Source: Sphingobacterium pedocola
GTDB lineage: Bacteria; Bacteroidota; Bacteroidia; Sphingobacteriales; Sphingobacteriaceae
Length of the DNA stretch: 64,000 nucleotides
Assembly: GCF_015209965.1 (NCBI RefSeq)
Contig: NZ_MU158689.1
Location: forward strand, 1 to 64,000
Direction: 5' to 3'
This document shows, piece after piece, positions 8,942-17,200 of this stretch (positions within the stretch are counted from its first letter, which is position 1; each line of letters begins with the position of its first letter). The translations under genes were made by a program, and so were the position numbers. The notes beneath the pieces are model-generated. The model was not told where the DNA came from and searched no databases. It saw only the letters and a program-made list of their open reading frames with translations.

Positions 8942-10018
8942 TTATTTGGGCATGAGGAGGTAACGCAGCGAAATATGATAAGCGCCAGATTTTACTTGTT
9001 TTAACTGCTCACGCGTAAATTTCGCGCGATAGTTTAAGTTGAAAAATTGCGCTGATTTATCGCCTGCACCGTCACCCTCCAAGACAACTTGGTCTATGTT
9101 TGATAATTTGACCGATGGTAAGCTACGTACAATCTTCGTTTTCGATCCCGGGCTCAAGCTTACCGTCAAAATAGCTAAGTTCAGCGGATCGCCGTGTTCC
9201 GACGTCAATTCATTGCCCAGCGCTTTCACCTGCAATTCGTAGCCCGTCAATGCGTTGACCTTTACGGCATCCTGGTACGTGGCCGTTACGCCTTCCTCGT
9301 AATCGCGAAGCGTGTTAAACACAAGCGATGCGTTGCTCGCTTCCGCGCCGATGCTGAGGCTGTAATTCGGTTCCACATCGATTAGGTTACCATCCGTCAG
9401 GTTATTGCCGATCTGTAAGGTATAGTCCACGCGGTGCGCGCCCAATACATTACCATTACGGTCGTACAAGGTATAGAGTACCGGTATCCCGTACTGTATG
9501 GGCGAGTAGATATCGGTGTTCTTGTATTGGTCCAGGTATTTCCCGCCCTCGATCTTCATCGAAAAGCTCAATGTCGACTGGCGGTGGGTATTATTCGCTT
9601 CCTGCAAGAAAATTGGTTCCTTGGCATGTTTAATCAGCATGGCCTCATTAGCCGGGGGCAAGATCACGTAATTGCGTGTCGCCCCTGTATTCGCTAGGGT
9701 GAGCTGCTGATTATCGTCCTGCGTAAAGCGGAAGCTGATTTTTTCGACCGGAAACGATTTTCCACTTACGTTAGTAGCGTATCGCGGCACAATAGGGCTG
9801 AGCAAGCGTACCGATACCGACCATTGCGGGAAGTTGATCGACGTGCCCTGATATTGAATGTGCATGTTATTGAAGTAGTCGCCCGTCTCACGGCCTAGGT
9901 AGGAGGTAACCTCCGTATAATTCTGGCTGTACACCGCAAAGGTGAGCTGGGCCACGGCAGATTTGCCGGCAGCTAACAGACCCATCAATAAAAGAATGCT
10001 ACAGCGTAGTATGTTCAT
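8942..10018 (-). CDS. Two-domain adhesin-like protein (N-terminal domain plus pilin-like C-terminal domain)
   Basis: A 358-residue secreted protein with a signal peptide (MNILRCSILLLMG... ending SAVAQ). Residues ~24-220 form an unrecognised beta-rich domain. Residues ~225-358 share a domain with the two pilin-like proteins of the cluster: the motif LVFNTLRDYEEGV (about 232-244) matches LVYKTAADYTNGV and LTYKTLDDYQNGV, and the C-terminus ends in a Y-alternating strand (YHISLRYLLMPK) like theirs. An extra N-terminal domain on a pilin domain is the plan of tip adhesins such as FimH. The start overlaps the chaperone gene by 20 nt and the usher-like gene follows 6 nt after the stop, so translation is probably coupled. 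Tip location and ligand binding are inferences. Confidence 0.65.
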   Translation of the reverse strand: MNILRCSILLLMGLLAAGKSAVAQLTFAVYSQNYTEVTSYLGRETGDYFNNMHIQYQGTSINFPQWSVSVRLLSPIVPRYATNVSGKSFPVEKISFRFTQDDNQQLTLANTGATRNYVILPPANEAMLIKHAKEPIFLQEANNTHRQSTLSFSMKIEGGKYLDQYKNTDIYSPIQYGIPVLYTLYDRNGNVLGAHRVDYTLQIGNNLTDGNLIDVEPNYSLSIGAEASNASLVFNTLRDYEEGVTATYQDAVKVNALTGYELQVKALGNELTSEHGDPLNLAILTVSLSPGSKTKIVRSLPSVKLSNIDQVVLEGDGAGDKSAQFFNLNYRAKFTREQLKQVKSGAYHISLRYLLMPK

Positions 10019-10817
10019 GTTTAAATTCTAGTTCAGCCACTTTTATGCGGTCATGTTCGCCATAATTCGCGATGACTGAGGCAATATAGTCACCCGGTTC
10101 CAGGTCCGCTGGGATTTCAATATAGTGCTTACGTTTATCCAGCGGCAGGCAGTAGAATCCCTGCTGCTCCAGCTTCGTCTTTTTACCATTTTCCTGGTTA
10201 ATAAATTCCACGATAAAGTTTCCGTCCACCCAGATGTTTCCTGGCACTTCGTATGTTATTTCGACAAAGTTGCCGACACTATCCTGTTGGTGGTAACGTA
10301 AGTTGGTTACCTCTATGTCGGCGTTGTTCCGCGCTGTAAAGCGGTGGTAGATCTTTATTCCCGAGCGCAGCGCAATGCGGATATTCGCACCATCCTTATC
10401 CAGTCCCTGTTTCGGGTTCAGCTGTGTCACGAAGAGCATCGCTGTATGCACCGGTACCGAGTCGTTGAATTGGATGTGCGGCGGCACCTGCATGTTCAGA
10501 TTCAGTTGCTTCGTTTCGCCAGGACCCAAAGAAAAGAAGGGTTCCGAAACCGAAAGCCAGCTGCTGCAGCTTGTGGGCAGTGTGCCCGGAGGGTGCAAGA
10601 GGTTGTCCCCATACAGCGAATATTTCCAGTCCTCCAGGGAGACAGCCAGTTCCAGGGTATAATCTTTACTGGGGTTGGTCACGTCCACGGTCTGGCTTTG
10701 ACCTACACCGGCATCCGCCACAAAATAAACCCGCGGTGGGCCTACCGTTAAACTGGTTTGCGCCCATGCTGTCAAGCAACAGGAAAGAAAAGCAAGCGAA
10801 GAAAGGAGAAATTTCAT
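9999..10817 (-). CDS. PapD-like periplasmic pilus chaperone
   Basis: A 272-residue exported protein with signal peptide (cleavage after about AWAQ, residue 20). Residues ~21-145 resemble the N-terminal Ig-like domain of fimbrial chaperones: a first strand TSLTVGPPRVYF, the pattern QTVDVTNPSKDYTLELAV, and a later strand SVPVHTAMLFVTQL; residues ~165-270 form a second beta-sandwich. Alternating hydrophobic strands suit donor-strand complementation of pilin subunits. It lies between the pilin-like gene and the adhesin- and usher-like genes, as in chaperone-usher operons. A bidirectional terminator-like hairpin upstream probably lowers its expression relative to the pilin. I am fairly sure of a two-domain chaperone fold and less sure of its clients. 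Confidence 0.65.
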   Translation of the reverse strand: MKFLLSSLAFLSCCLTAWAQTSLTVGPPRVYFVADAGVGQSQTVDVTNPSKDYTLELAVSLEDWKYSLYGDNLLHPPGTLPTSCSSWLSVSEPFFSLGPGETKQLNLNMQVPPHIQFNDSVPVHTAMLFVTQLNPKQGLDKDGANIRIALRSGIKIYHRFTARNNADIEVTNLRYHQQDSVGNFVEITYEVPGNIWVDGNFIVEFINQENGKKTKLEQQGFYCLPLDKRKHYIEIPADLEPGDYIASVIANYGEHDRIKVAELEFKHEHTTL

Positions 10818-10842
10818 TGGAACCTTAGATATTAGATAATGT

Positions 10843-10879
10843 AAAAAAAAGCAAGTATTGAAAAATACCTGCTTTTTTT
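10843..10879 (-). terminator. Terminator-like hairpin between pilin-like and chaperone genes
   Basis: A near-perfect stem (AAAAAAGCAAGTATT, GAAA loop, AATACCTGCTTTTTT) flanked by A8 and T7, so it can act in either direction. It lies after the stop of the major pilin-like gene (10905) and before the chaperone start (10817). Confidence 0.85.
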
Positions 10880-10904
10880 ACCAGATGTATTACAGGTATT
10901 AAAA

Positions 10905-11525
10905 TTACGGAGCAGTGATGGTATAAACCACGTTAACCGTGTAGCGAGCCGCGTTACCGTTTGCACCAAGGTAGTTTTGTACATCTGCAGAAGATAATGA
11001 ACCTGCTGCATACGTCACATCGATAAACTCACCTACAGTAGATGCTGTGCTGTTATTGTTACCTACTACATAGCCCATATCTTGAGCGCTTTGGCCTAGA
11101 TCACGGATCACTTTAGCCGCGCCGCCGCCAACTTTAACCGTTACTTTCGTTCCGTCCATCGTTGCAACACCTGCACCAGCTGTTCTCGCTAAGTGATCTA
11201 AAGATGCTGAAGCATTGATTTTGAATCCAGAACCGATTGAAGTTGCTTTTAAGTGATTTGTAATTGTTTTAGATACCCCATTGGTATAATCCGCAGCAGT
11301 CTTGTAGACTAAGTTTACCGCATCTGCTTCCTCTAAATGACCCAGTGTTCCTGAATTACCGTAGTTAGCAAGTTCTACAGATAACGTCGGGTGTAAAATG
11401 ACGTTCAACTTTACGTTTGTTGGATTTTCGGTTACCGGTGTTGTTGTAGAAGGTTGACCTTGTTGTGCTTGAGCACCGATTGCAGTTGCAAATACTGTTG
11501 CGATTAAGAGCGCGATTTTTTTCAT
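10905..11525 (-). CDS. Secreted pilin-like protein (putative major subunit)
   Basis: A 206-residue protein with a signal peptide (MKKIALLIATVFATAIGAQA, cleavage near residue 20). The mature part is rich in Thr, Ala, Asn and Gly and looks all-beta. It carries LVYKTAADYTNGV (residues 72-84), an upstream strand NVILHPTLSVEL, and ends in an alternating strand (RYTVNVVYTITAP) typical of pilin-like Ig domains. The same features occur in the 178-residue and 358-residue neighbours. A strong promoter-like element, a direct-repeat operator and a downstream terminator point to independent and high expression, as for a major subunit. No cysteine pair or lipobox is seen. It could instead be a secreted matrix protein; polymerisation is not shown by sequence. 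Confidence 0.65.
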   Translation of the reverse strand: MKKIALLIATVFATAIGAQAQQGQPSTTTPVTENPTNVKLNVILHPTLSVELANYGNSGTLGHLEEADAVNLVYKTAADYTNGVSKTITNHLKATSIGSGFKINASASLDHLARTAGAGVATMDGTKVTVKVGGGAAKVIRDLGQSAQDMGYVVGNNNSTASTVGEFIDVTYAAGSLSSADVQNYLGANGNAARYTVNVVYTITAP

Positions 11526-11585
11526 TGTAGTATGTTGTTAAGATTAAGTTGTTATTAACTATTTGTGTTCTCTAACAGAACGGCA

Positions 11586-11593
11586 CAAAAGTA
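11586..11593 (-). promoter_or_regulatory. -7 promoter element of the major pilin-like gene
   Basis: Minus-strand TACTTTTG fits the Bacteroidota -7 consensus TAnnTTTG. It would give a leader of about 57 nt. No good -33 TTTG is present at the normal spacing, which fits with activator dependence. Confidence 0.55.
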
Positions 11594-11614
11594 CATGCGT
11601 AAATTGCATTTAGA

Positions 11615-11655
11615 AGTATAAAAATGGGACAAAAAAGTATAAAAATAGGATAAAA
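11615..11655 (-). promoter_or_regulatory. Direct-repeat operator upstream of the pilin-like promoter
   Basis: Two 20-bp copies (11615-11634 and 11636-11655) matching at 18 positions, start-to-start 21 bp, i.e. two helical turns. They lie just upstream of the -7 element where the -33 element is missing. Confidence 0.55.
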
Positions 11656-11686
11656 CAAGACAAGTCCGAGCCAATTGACTGACTCG

Positions 11687-11756
11687 AAAAAAAAATGGTA
11701 ATGTTAGAATCGATGTTTAAACGCGCTGGGAGGCGTTTCTTTGAATCGATCTTACC
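11687..11756 (-). terminator. Nested hairpin followed by T9 (terminator or attenuator)
   Basis: Read on the minus strand, three nested paired segments (GGTAA/TTACC, ATCGAT/ATCGAT, AAACGC/GCGTTT) are followed, one base later, by nine T. It separates the minor and major pilin-like genes. Confidence 0.7.
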
Positions 11757-12050
11757 ACTTTGCTAACTAAATTTGTGTTCTTAACTTAACTACAATCCAA
11801 ATGTAGATTTTTCGCTACATAATTCCAAATAGTTTGTCAAAATTTTTTCATAATTTTTGTTATGTGCATATTCTTGTTACAAAAGATGTAGATTTCGCCT
11901 GCCCGTAACGCCTTTCTCCGAGGGACTTTCCGTGGTTTATTACCTAACTTGCTGTTTTCCTGCGTGTCCAGTTGCCTGGCATTAAAAATTTAAGCCAGGT
12001 CTTCCACGTGTAACGAAGGTGTAGCTATTTCCAGGATAGGAGGGATCCTG
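11757..12050. other. Intergenic stretch after the minor pilin-like gene
   Basis: No gene seen. A hairpin CAGGAT/ATCCTG (12032-12050) directly follows the stop of the minor pilin-like gene on the minus strand, without a T-run. Confidence 0.5.
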
Positions 12051-12587
12051 TTAGCGTGCCTCAATGCTGTACACTACTGTATTGGATAACTCCGTTACCT
12101 CCGCTCCCTGTACAAAACGCGACATTACGTTATTGCCTGGTCCTTGGTAGCGTACATCAAACACTTCAGTCATCGATGCCGAGCGATTGGAAATAATTGT
12201 TTCATTCGTAGCTCCCGCAAACTGCGGCGTGAATTCCGTTAGCGGTTGTGCGGCGACAGACTGCGCACTTATCCGTATGGCCGGCATATCGACCTGTTCT
12301 TCATTTCCAGCGATCAGCTGATGGTAGCGTGGGGCACCGAGACGTACCTTTACCACATACCCCGTGGTGCTAAATACATTTAGATGTTCCTTTTGCAGTA
12401 CCTCTACGCCGTTCTGGTAGTCATCTAATGTCTTATAGGTCAGTGTTGTAGTCTGCTGTGTCGGGTTTACCGTTAAGTTTTGTACGCGGTGCAAAACCAC
12501 ATGTACCCGAGCCGACTGTTGCGCAGTCACTGTTAGACAGGATCCCGCAATACATAAAACCGAAAAATAACGAAACAAGTTTTTCAT
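12051..12587 (-). CDS. Secreted pilin-like protein (putative minor subunit)
   Basis: A 178-residue protein from ATG 12587 (a GTG three codons upstream is also in frame). Signal peptide ends near VTAQQ (about residue 23). Mature features repeat those of the 206-residue neighbour: strand HVVLHRVQNLTV, then LTYKTLDDYQNGV (residues ~49-61), and a C-terminal strand NTVVYSIEAR. It lies upstream of the major pilin-like gene on the same strand but is separated by about 525 bases, a terminator-like hairpin and a new promoter, so it is probably a separate unit. Whether it is a minor pilin, an initiator or an independent surface protein is unknown. Confidence 0.6.
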   Translation of the reverse strand: MKNLFRYFSVLCIAGSCLTVTAQQSARVHVVLHRVQNLTVNPTQQTTTLTYKTLDDYQNGVEVLQKEHLNVFSTTGYVVKVRLGAPRYHQLIAGNEEQVDMPAIRISAQSVAAQPLTEFTPQFAGATNETIISNRSASMTEVFDVRYQGPGNNVMSRFVQGAEVTELSNTVVYSIEAR

Positions 12588-12741
12588 AGCGCACACAATT
12601 AGGTTATAGCATCTAAATTCCCCCTTTTTGTCACGTTAACCTATGCGATTACCGTGCCACAGCTAAATATAGGCAATCAAAAACTAAAAAAAGTGCTTTA
12701 GCAAAAAAATAATAATTCCTTCGCATACGGTTAAAATGAAA

Positions 12742-12789
12742 AACTACCCGAATGGGTGGGAAAGGGAAGCTCAGAATGCGCTACTTTTG
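12742..12789 (+). promoter_or_regulatory. Operator-promoter copy 1 (CTACCC-N4-GGGTGG, then TACTTTTG)
   Basis: Inverted repeat CTACCCGAATGGGTGG, with AACTACCC starting at 12742; TACTTTTG (fits TAnnTTTG) starts exactly 40 bp later at 12782. Confidence 0.55.
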
Positions 12790-13098
12790 CACCAACTTAA
12801 TCTACACACTACAAGGAGATGTTTGCAGTTGGTCCCACCAGCCGTCATCTGCGCCACATTTGGTCCCATATCGTTTGCCCTGGCTTCACGATACCGGGTT
12901 ACCCGCGTCCCAGGTATGTCCCATCGCGCATTCCCTACAGATCTTTTTGCAGGGCATCCGGGGTATTACCGTTTTGTCCAATCAATTACAGCACACCTTC
13001 CTGTTAAGAAGCGTCAATCAGGTCATCTGGATCAGGGCGTGTTTTCTGCTCTTGTGCATCTGGTTTTGTTGGAGTCTAGAGCCGGTAACAAATGTCAA

Positions 13099-13146
13099 AA
13101 CTACCCATCGGGGTGGGGTTTATCCGGTGTTCACCGCTTAACTTTG
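13099..13146 (+). promoter_or_regulatory. Operator-promoter copy 2 (CTACCC-N4-GGGTGG, then TAACTTTG)
   Basis: AACTACCC starts at 13099, followed by ATCG and GGGTGG; TAACTTTG (fits TAnnTTTG) starts 40 bp later at 13139. The predicted start of transcription is about 160 nt before the phosphatase ATG at 13311. Confidence 0.6.
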
Positions 13147-13310
13147 TTAGCAGTTAATCTACTCGTGAAAATCAAATCAGGTTCTTCCGTCGTCCTCCAG
13201 CAAGGTGTGATGTCGGGTGGTGTTGATGTGCAAGGCGAGACCTTCGGCCGGGAAGGTAGCGTCATCGATTCGTTCGAGGTAGACAAATTATCATTAACGG
13301 ATGACATTGT

Positions 13311-14054
13311 ATGTTTAGTATTTTTAGTCGCAAGCGACGTCACACCGATCTCAGTTGGATCAGAGTCGATATGCATTCCCATCTGTTGCCCGGTCTCGAC
13401 GATGGAAGTAGTTCTCCAGGTGAGAGCCTGTCCATGATGGATGCATTGCTCCGTTTGGGGATCGACCAGTTTTACGCGACCCCACATGTGTTTAAGCGGC
13501 TCTATCCCAATGATCAAGCCAGCATTGCGCAGGCTTTTCAAGAATTGCAGCCAAGCCTTCAAGGTCATGGCGTTCGTCTGGCCTGTGCCGCCGAGTACAT
13601 GGTCGATGCCGATTTCGAAGCCCTGTTGGTCAGTGCCGGAAATCCCCTCATCTGTCTTCCCGGCAGTCATGTGCTCATTGAAATGTCTTACCTTGAAGAA
13701 AGCCTGCGAATCGAGCAGAATATCCATCGGCTGCACGAATTAGGCTATACACCTATTTTGGCCCACCCCGAGCGGTATGTCTTTTACCAGCAATCGCCGG
13801 AGCGTATCAAGCGGTTCAAAGATCTGGGCTGCTTGTTGCAGCTTAATATCCTTTCCCTCTACGGCTATTACGGGCAGCGGGAGCAAAAAGTTGCCGAGTA
13901 CCTATTAAATAAAGGAATGATTGATCTCGTAGGTACCGATGTACGGCAGCAGCGCCACGTCAGCGCACTGGCCCATTACGTCAAGAAGGAGGATGTGTCC
14001 GGTTATTTTAAGCACAGTCCGCTTCAGAACGAAGCCCTTTTTAGTATAGCCTAG
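13311..14054 (+). CDS. PHP-type tyrosine phosphatase (CpsB/CapC/YwqE family), copy 1
   Basis: A 247-residue cytoplasmic phosphatase of the family that dephosphorylates capsule-type tyrosine kinases. Metal ligands visible: DMHSH (H22, H24), TPH (H59), EYMVD (E95), AHPER (H152), GTD (D210). Its closest relative in the window is the paralogue at 30957, with more than half of positions alike. Odd: where the paralogue reads GTDVH, this copy reads GTDVR, so the last His of the expected D-x-H pair is Arg212. The copy is not next to a tyrosine kinase but before the giant surface-protein gene, and follows a duplicated operator-promoter. It may be a specialised or weakened phosphatase; the kinase it serves could be the Wzc-like protein at 32612 (inference). 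Confidence 0.88.
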   Translation: MFSIFSRKRRHTDLSWIRVDMHSHLLPGLDDGSSSPGESLSMMDALLRLGIDQFYATPHVFKRLYPNDQASIAQAFQELQPSLQGHGVRLACAAEYMVDADFEALLVSAGNPLICLPGSHVLIEMSYLEESLRIEQNIHRLHELGYTPILAHPERYVFYQQSPERIKRFKDLGCLLQLNILSLYGYYGQREQKVAEYLLNKGMIDLVGTDVRQQRHVSALAHYVKKEDVSGYFKHSPLQNEALFSIA

Positions 14055-14093
14055 CCTCATGAATAGTTTTTCCTACACCTTAACCAATAACCT

Positions 14094-14205
14094 ATCAGGC
14101 AGCCTGATATACTGCCGTGCTCCTTTTCCCCAGGTCCGTGGTGAAGACTTGATAACCCTTCGCCACGGTAAGGAGTTGAACATGACTTTAAAAGCACCTT
14201 GAAAG
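14094..14205 (+). promoter_or_regulatory. Structured leader with a 6-codon upstream ORF
   Basis: Contains ATCAGG-CAG-CCTGAT, which overlaps an alternative stem GGCAG/CTGCC, then a strong hairpin CCGTGGTGAAG/CTTCGCCACGG (14136-14168). Right after it is AAGGAG (14170-14175) and a tiny ORF (ATG 14182 to TGA 14200-14202, MTLKAP) ending 3 nt before the giant gene start. Confidence 0.5.
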
Positions 14206-17200
14206 ATGAAGTACGAAAGCCAGTATATATCGCCGTATAGGCGCCCTTCATATGGCATGGGGTGGCTTGTTGCATTCCTTTTGGCTATCCTGTCCATTGG
14301 TACGGCGGCGGCAGCACCTGTCGCCAATCCTGCAGTACAGCTTACCAAGTCGACCAACCGCGCCACTAGCTATAATAAGCCCGGCCAAGTCATTGAATAT
14401 ACCATTAGCATAACCAATACGGGCACCGTCCCACTTTATAACGTACAACTTACCGACAGCAAGGCCGATGTCGCTATCGTAGGCAACATCGCAACCTTTC
14501 CCGTAGGCGATAGGCGTACCTTTATATCCGTATACACCCTTACCCAGGAAGATATAGACCACGGAGCGGTATACGGGCAGGCCACTGCGCAGGCCCGTGA
14601 TGCTGGAGGCACGCTGTTGAGCGTGCTGTCTATCGACCCCGGCCCGCTTGATCCCGCCCAGCCCGGTACACCGCCGGTCGATCCTCGTTGTCCGACCTGT
14701 ACCGTCGTACCACTGGTACAGCAGCGGCAGTTGGATCTGGTGAAGACCAGCGACCGCAGTAAGGCCTATGCCACGGTGGGCGACAAGATACCGTACACGA
14801 TCCGGCTCACCAATAGCGGCAATGTTACCCTGCATGATGTCGTCCTATCCGACCCGGGGGCTGATCAGCCTGCTGTCGGTACCGTCCCTACACTGGCGGT
14901 TGGCGCATCGCGGCAGTTTACCGCGACCCATACCGTTACCCAGGCAGATCTGGATCGTGGCGCCGTTTACAACCAGGCGACGGCGCAGGGGCAAGACCAA
15001 AAAGGCACGGGCGTCACCGCGCTGTCGCGGGATGGCAGTCCCCTGGCCCCCAGCGATCCGCTACGCGATCCCGCATGCCTCGATTGCACCGTAACGCGTA
15101 TGCAGCGCAGCCCTGGGCTTGCCGTTGTCCATACCACCGATCGCAGCAACGCCGTTCAGCAGGCTGGCCAGGTGATAGCTTATACCATATCGGTAACCAA
15201 TACCGGCAACATTACCTTATACGATGTTCGGGGATCCGGCTTGCGCACCAGTGAGGGGTCGCTGCTTGGCCTGGCCCAATTGGCCGTTGGCGAGCGTAAA
15301 ACCATTTCGGCGACCTATACCGTTACGCAGGCTGATATCGACCGAGGTGTCACCTACCAACAGACCCTTATCCGGGCGAAGGATGCCAAGGGCATTGAAA
15401 TCAGCGGGCGTTCCGTGGATGTCGACCCCGTAGGTCCGTCTCATCCGTACTACGATCCCGGCTGTACCGGCTGTACCGTTGTAGCAAGCCTGCAGCGCCC
15501 TGCGCTGCAGCTGCGGTTAACCACCGATCGCAGCGCCACATACCGTGCCGTAGGCGAAGTGGTTCAGTACAGCCTGGTGCTGCGCAATACCGGCAATGTC
15601 AGCCTGTACCAGGTCGGTGTTACCGGTCAGCAGACCGATGTCGTCGCCATTGGCAGCACCCCCACACTTGCTGTGGGCCAAGAGATATCCTTTACCACCT
15701 GGCACACCCTTACGCAGGCCGATGTCGATCGGGGTGCCGTATACGTACTGGCGCGTGCATTGGCCAAAGACCTGCAGGGACGCGATCTACAGGCCACTTC
15801 CAAAGACGATCCTGCCGCACCGCCCCCCGGTATTCCGGTCGATCCCATTTGCGTCGATTGCACCATTGTTCCCGTCATCCAGCAGGCCGCGATGCGGGTG
15901 GTCAAGCGTACCGATCGAGACCAGGTCTATACCCATGCCGGCGAGGTCGTGGAGTACAGCATCACCGTTACCAATACCGGTACCGTGACGCTATTCGATA
16001 TTAATTTATTAGATGCCAATGCCGATCAGGCACAGGTGGGTACCATACCGCAGCTTGGCGTCGGTCAGGTGCGCACGTTTCGGGCTGCCCATACCATTAC
16101 GCAGGGCGACATGGACGCAGGTATCATATACAACCAGGCGATGGCACAGGGCAAAGATACCAAAGGGCAAACGGTGCGGGCCAGTTCGACCGATCCCGAC
16201 CCGGGCAGTGATCCCGACCCCTTTTGTACGGGCTGTACCATTATCACCACCGTACAGCGCGGCGCCGTCGAGCTGCTGTTGCGGGGCGATCGCAGCAAAG
16301 TCTTTACGCAAGTAGGAGAGAAGGTTAGCTACACCCTTACCGTTCAAAATACCGGTAACGTTACCCTCACCGATGTAAGGCTCGATCTGGGTACAGCAGA
16401 TGGCGTATCTGCTACGGCCTTTCCGCAGCTTTCGGTGGGCCTCACCGAGACCGTTACGTTTAGCCAGGTCATCACACAAGAAGATATCGACCGTGGTGCC
16501 GTGTACAAGCGTGTTTCCGCCACGGCAAAGGATGCCAAAGGCATAGCCATGAGCGCCACTTCCAGTGACCCTAATCCGCTTGGTCCCCTCGATCCACATG
16601 TCGATCCCGCCTGTCCGGCCTGTACCGTCGTCCCCGTTCAGCAACGGGCCCTCCTTGATTTTCGGATGTCGGGCAACCGCAGCAGCAGCTACGATGCCGT
16701 GGGCGACGAACTGCATTTTAGCGTTACCCTTACCAACAGCGGTAACGTTACCCTTACCGACGTCGTATTGCAGGATGCTGTGGGGCAACAAGCCGTTCCG
16801 CTGGCCGTGCCGACCCTGTTAGCGGGCGATACCTACACCGCTAGCCTTACCCATCTCCTTTCGCAGGCCGATCTCGATCGGGGCGCTGTGTACAAGCAAC
16901 TTCGGGCCACCGCCTTAGATCCAAAAGCAAAAGCCATACAGGCGCTGTCCAGAGATAGCGATCCGCTATTGCCCAACGATCCGCTGATCGATCCCAACTG
17001 TTTAGCCTGTGTCGTCGTTCCCGTCTCGCAGATCCGGCAGCTCGAAGTGTTCAAGACACCCGACCGGAGCCAGTATTATAGCAAAGAAGGCGAGCAGATT
17101 ACCTATACCATCACCGTTAAGAATACGGGCAACGTCAGCCTACATCAAGTCAATGTGCGGGATACCAATGCCGATCAGCCTGCCGTCGGCGCCTTTGCCA

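Larger units (their letters stand above)
12588..13310. other. Regulatory intergenic region between divergent genes
   Basis: About 720 bases without a convincing gene; open frames here lack family features and overlap the phosphatase gene. It contains two copies of an inverted repeat each followed at the same distance by a -7-like box (listed separately). It separates the minus-strand fimbria-like cluster from the plus-strand phosphatase and giant-protein genes. Confidence 0.5.

Noticed and set aside
6101..12587. Type V (FimA/Mfa1) pilus
   Set aside because: The pilin-like proteins lack lipoprotein signals and the cluster has a chaperone- and usher-like gene instead of Mfa-type anchors.
12736..13437. 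Open frame of 233 codons in front of the phosphatase gene
   Set aside because: It overlaps the well-supported phosphatase gene in another frame, has no family motif, and covers two promoter-operator copies.
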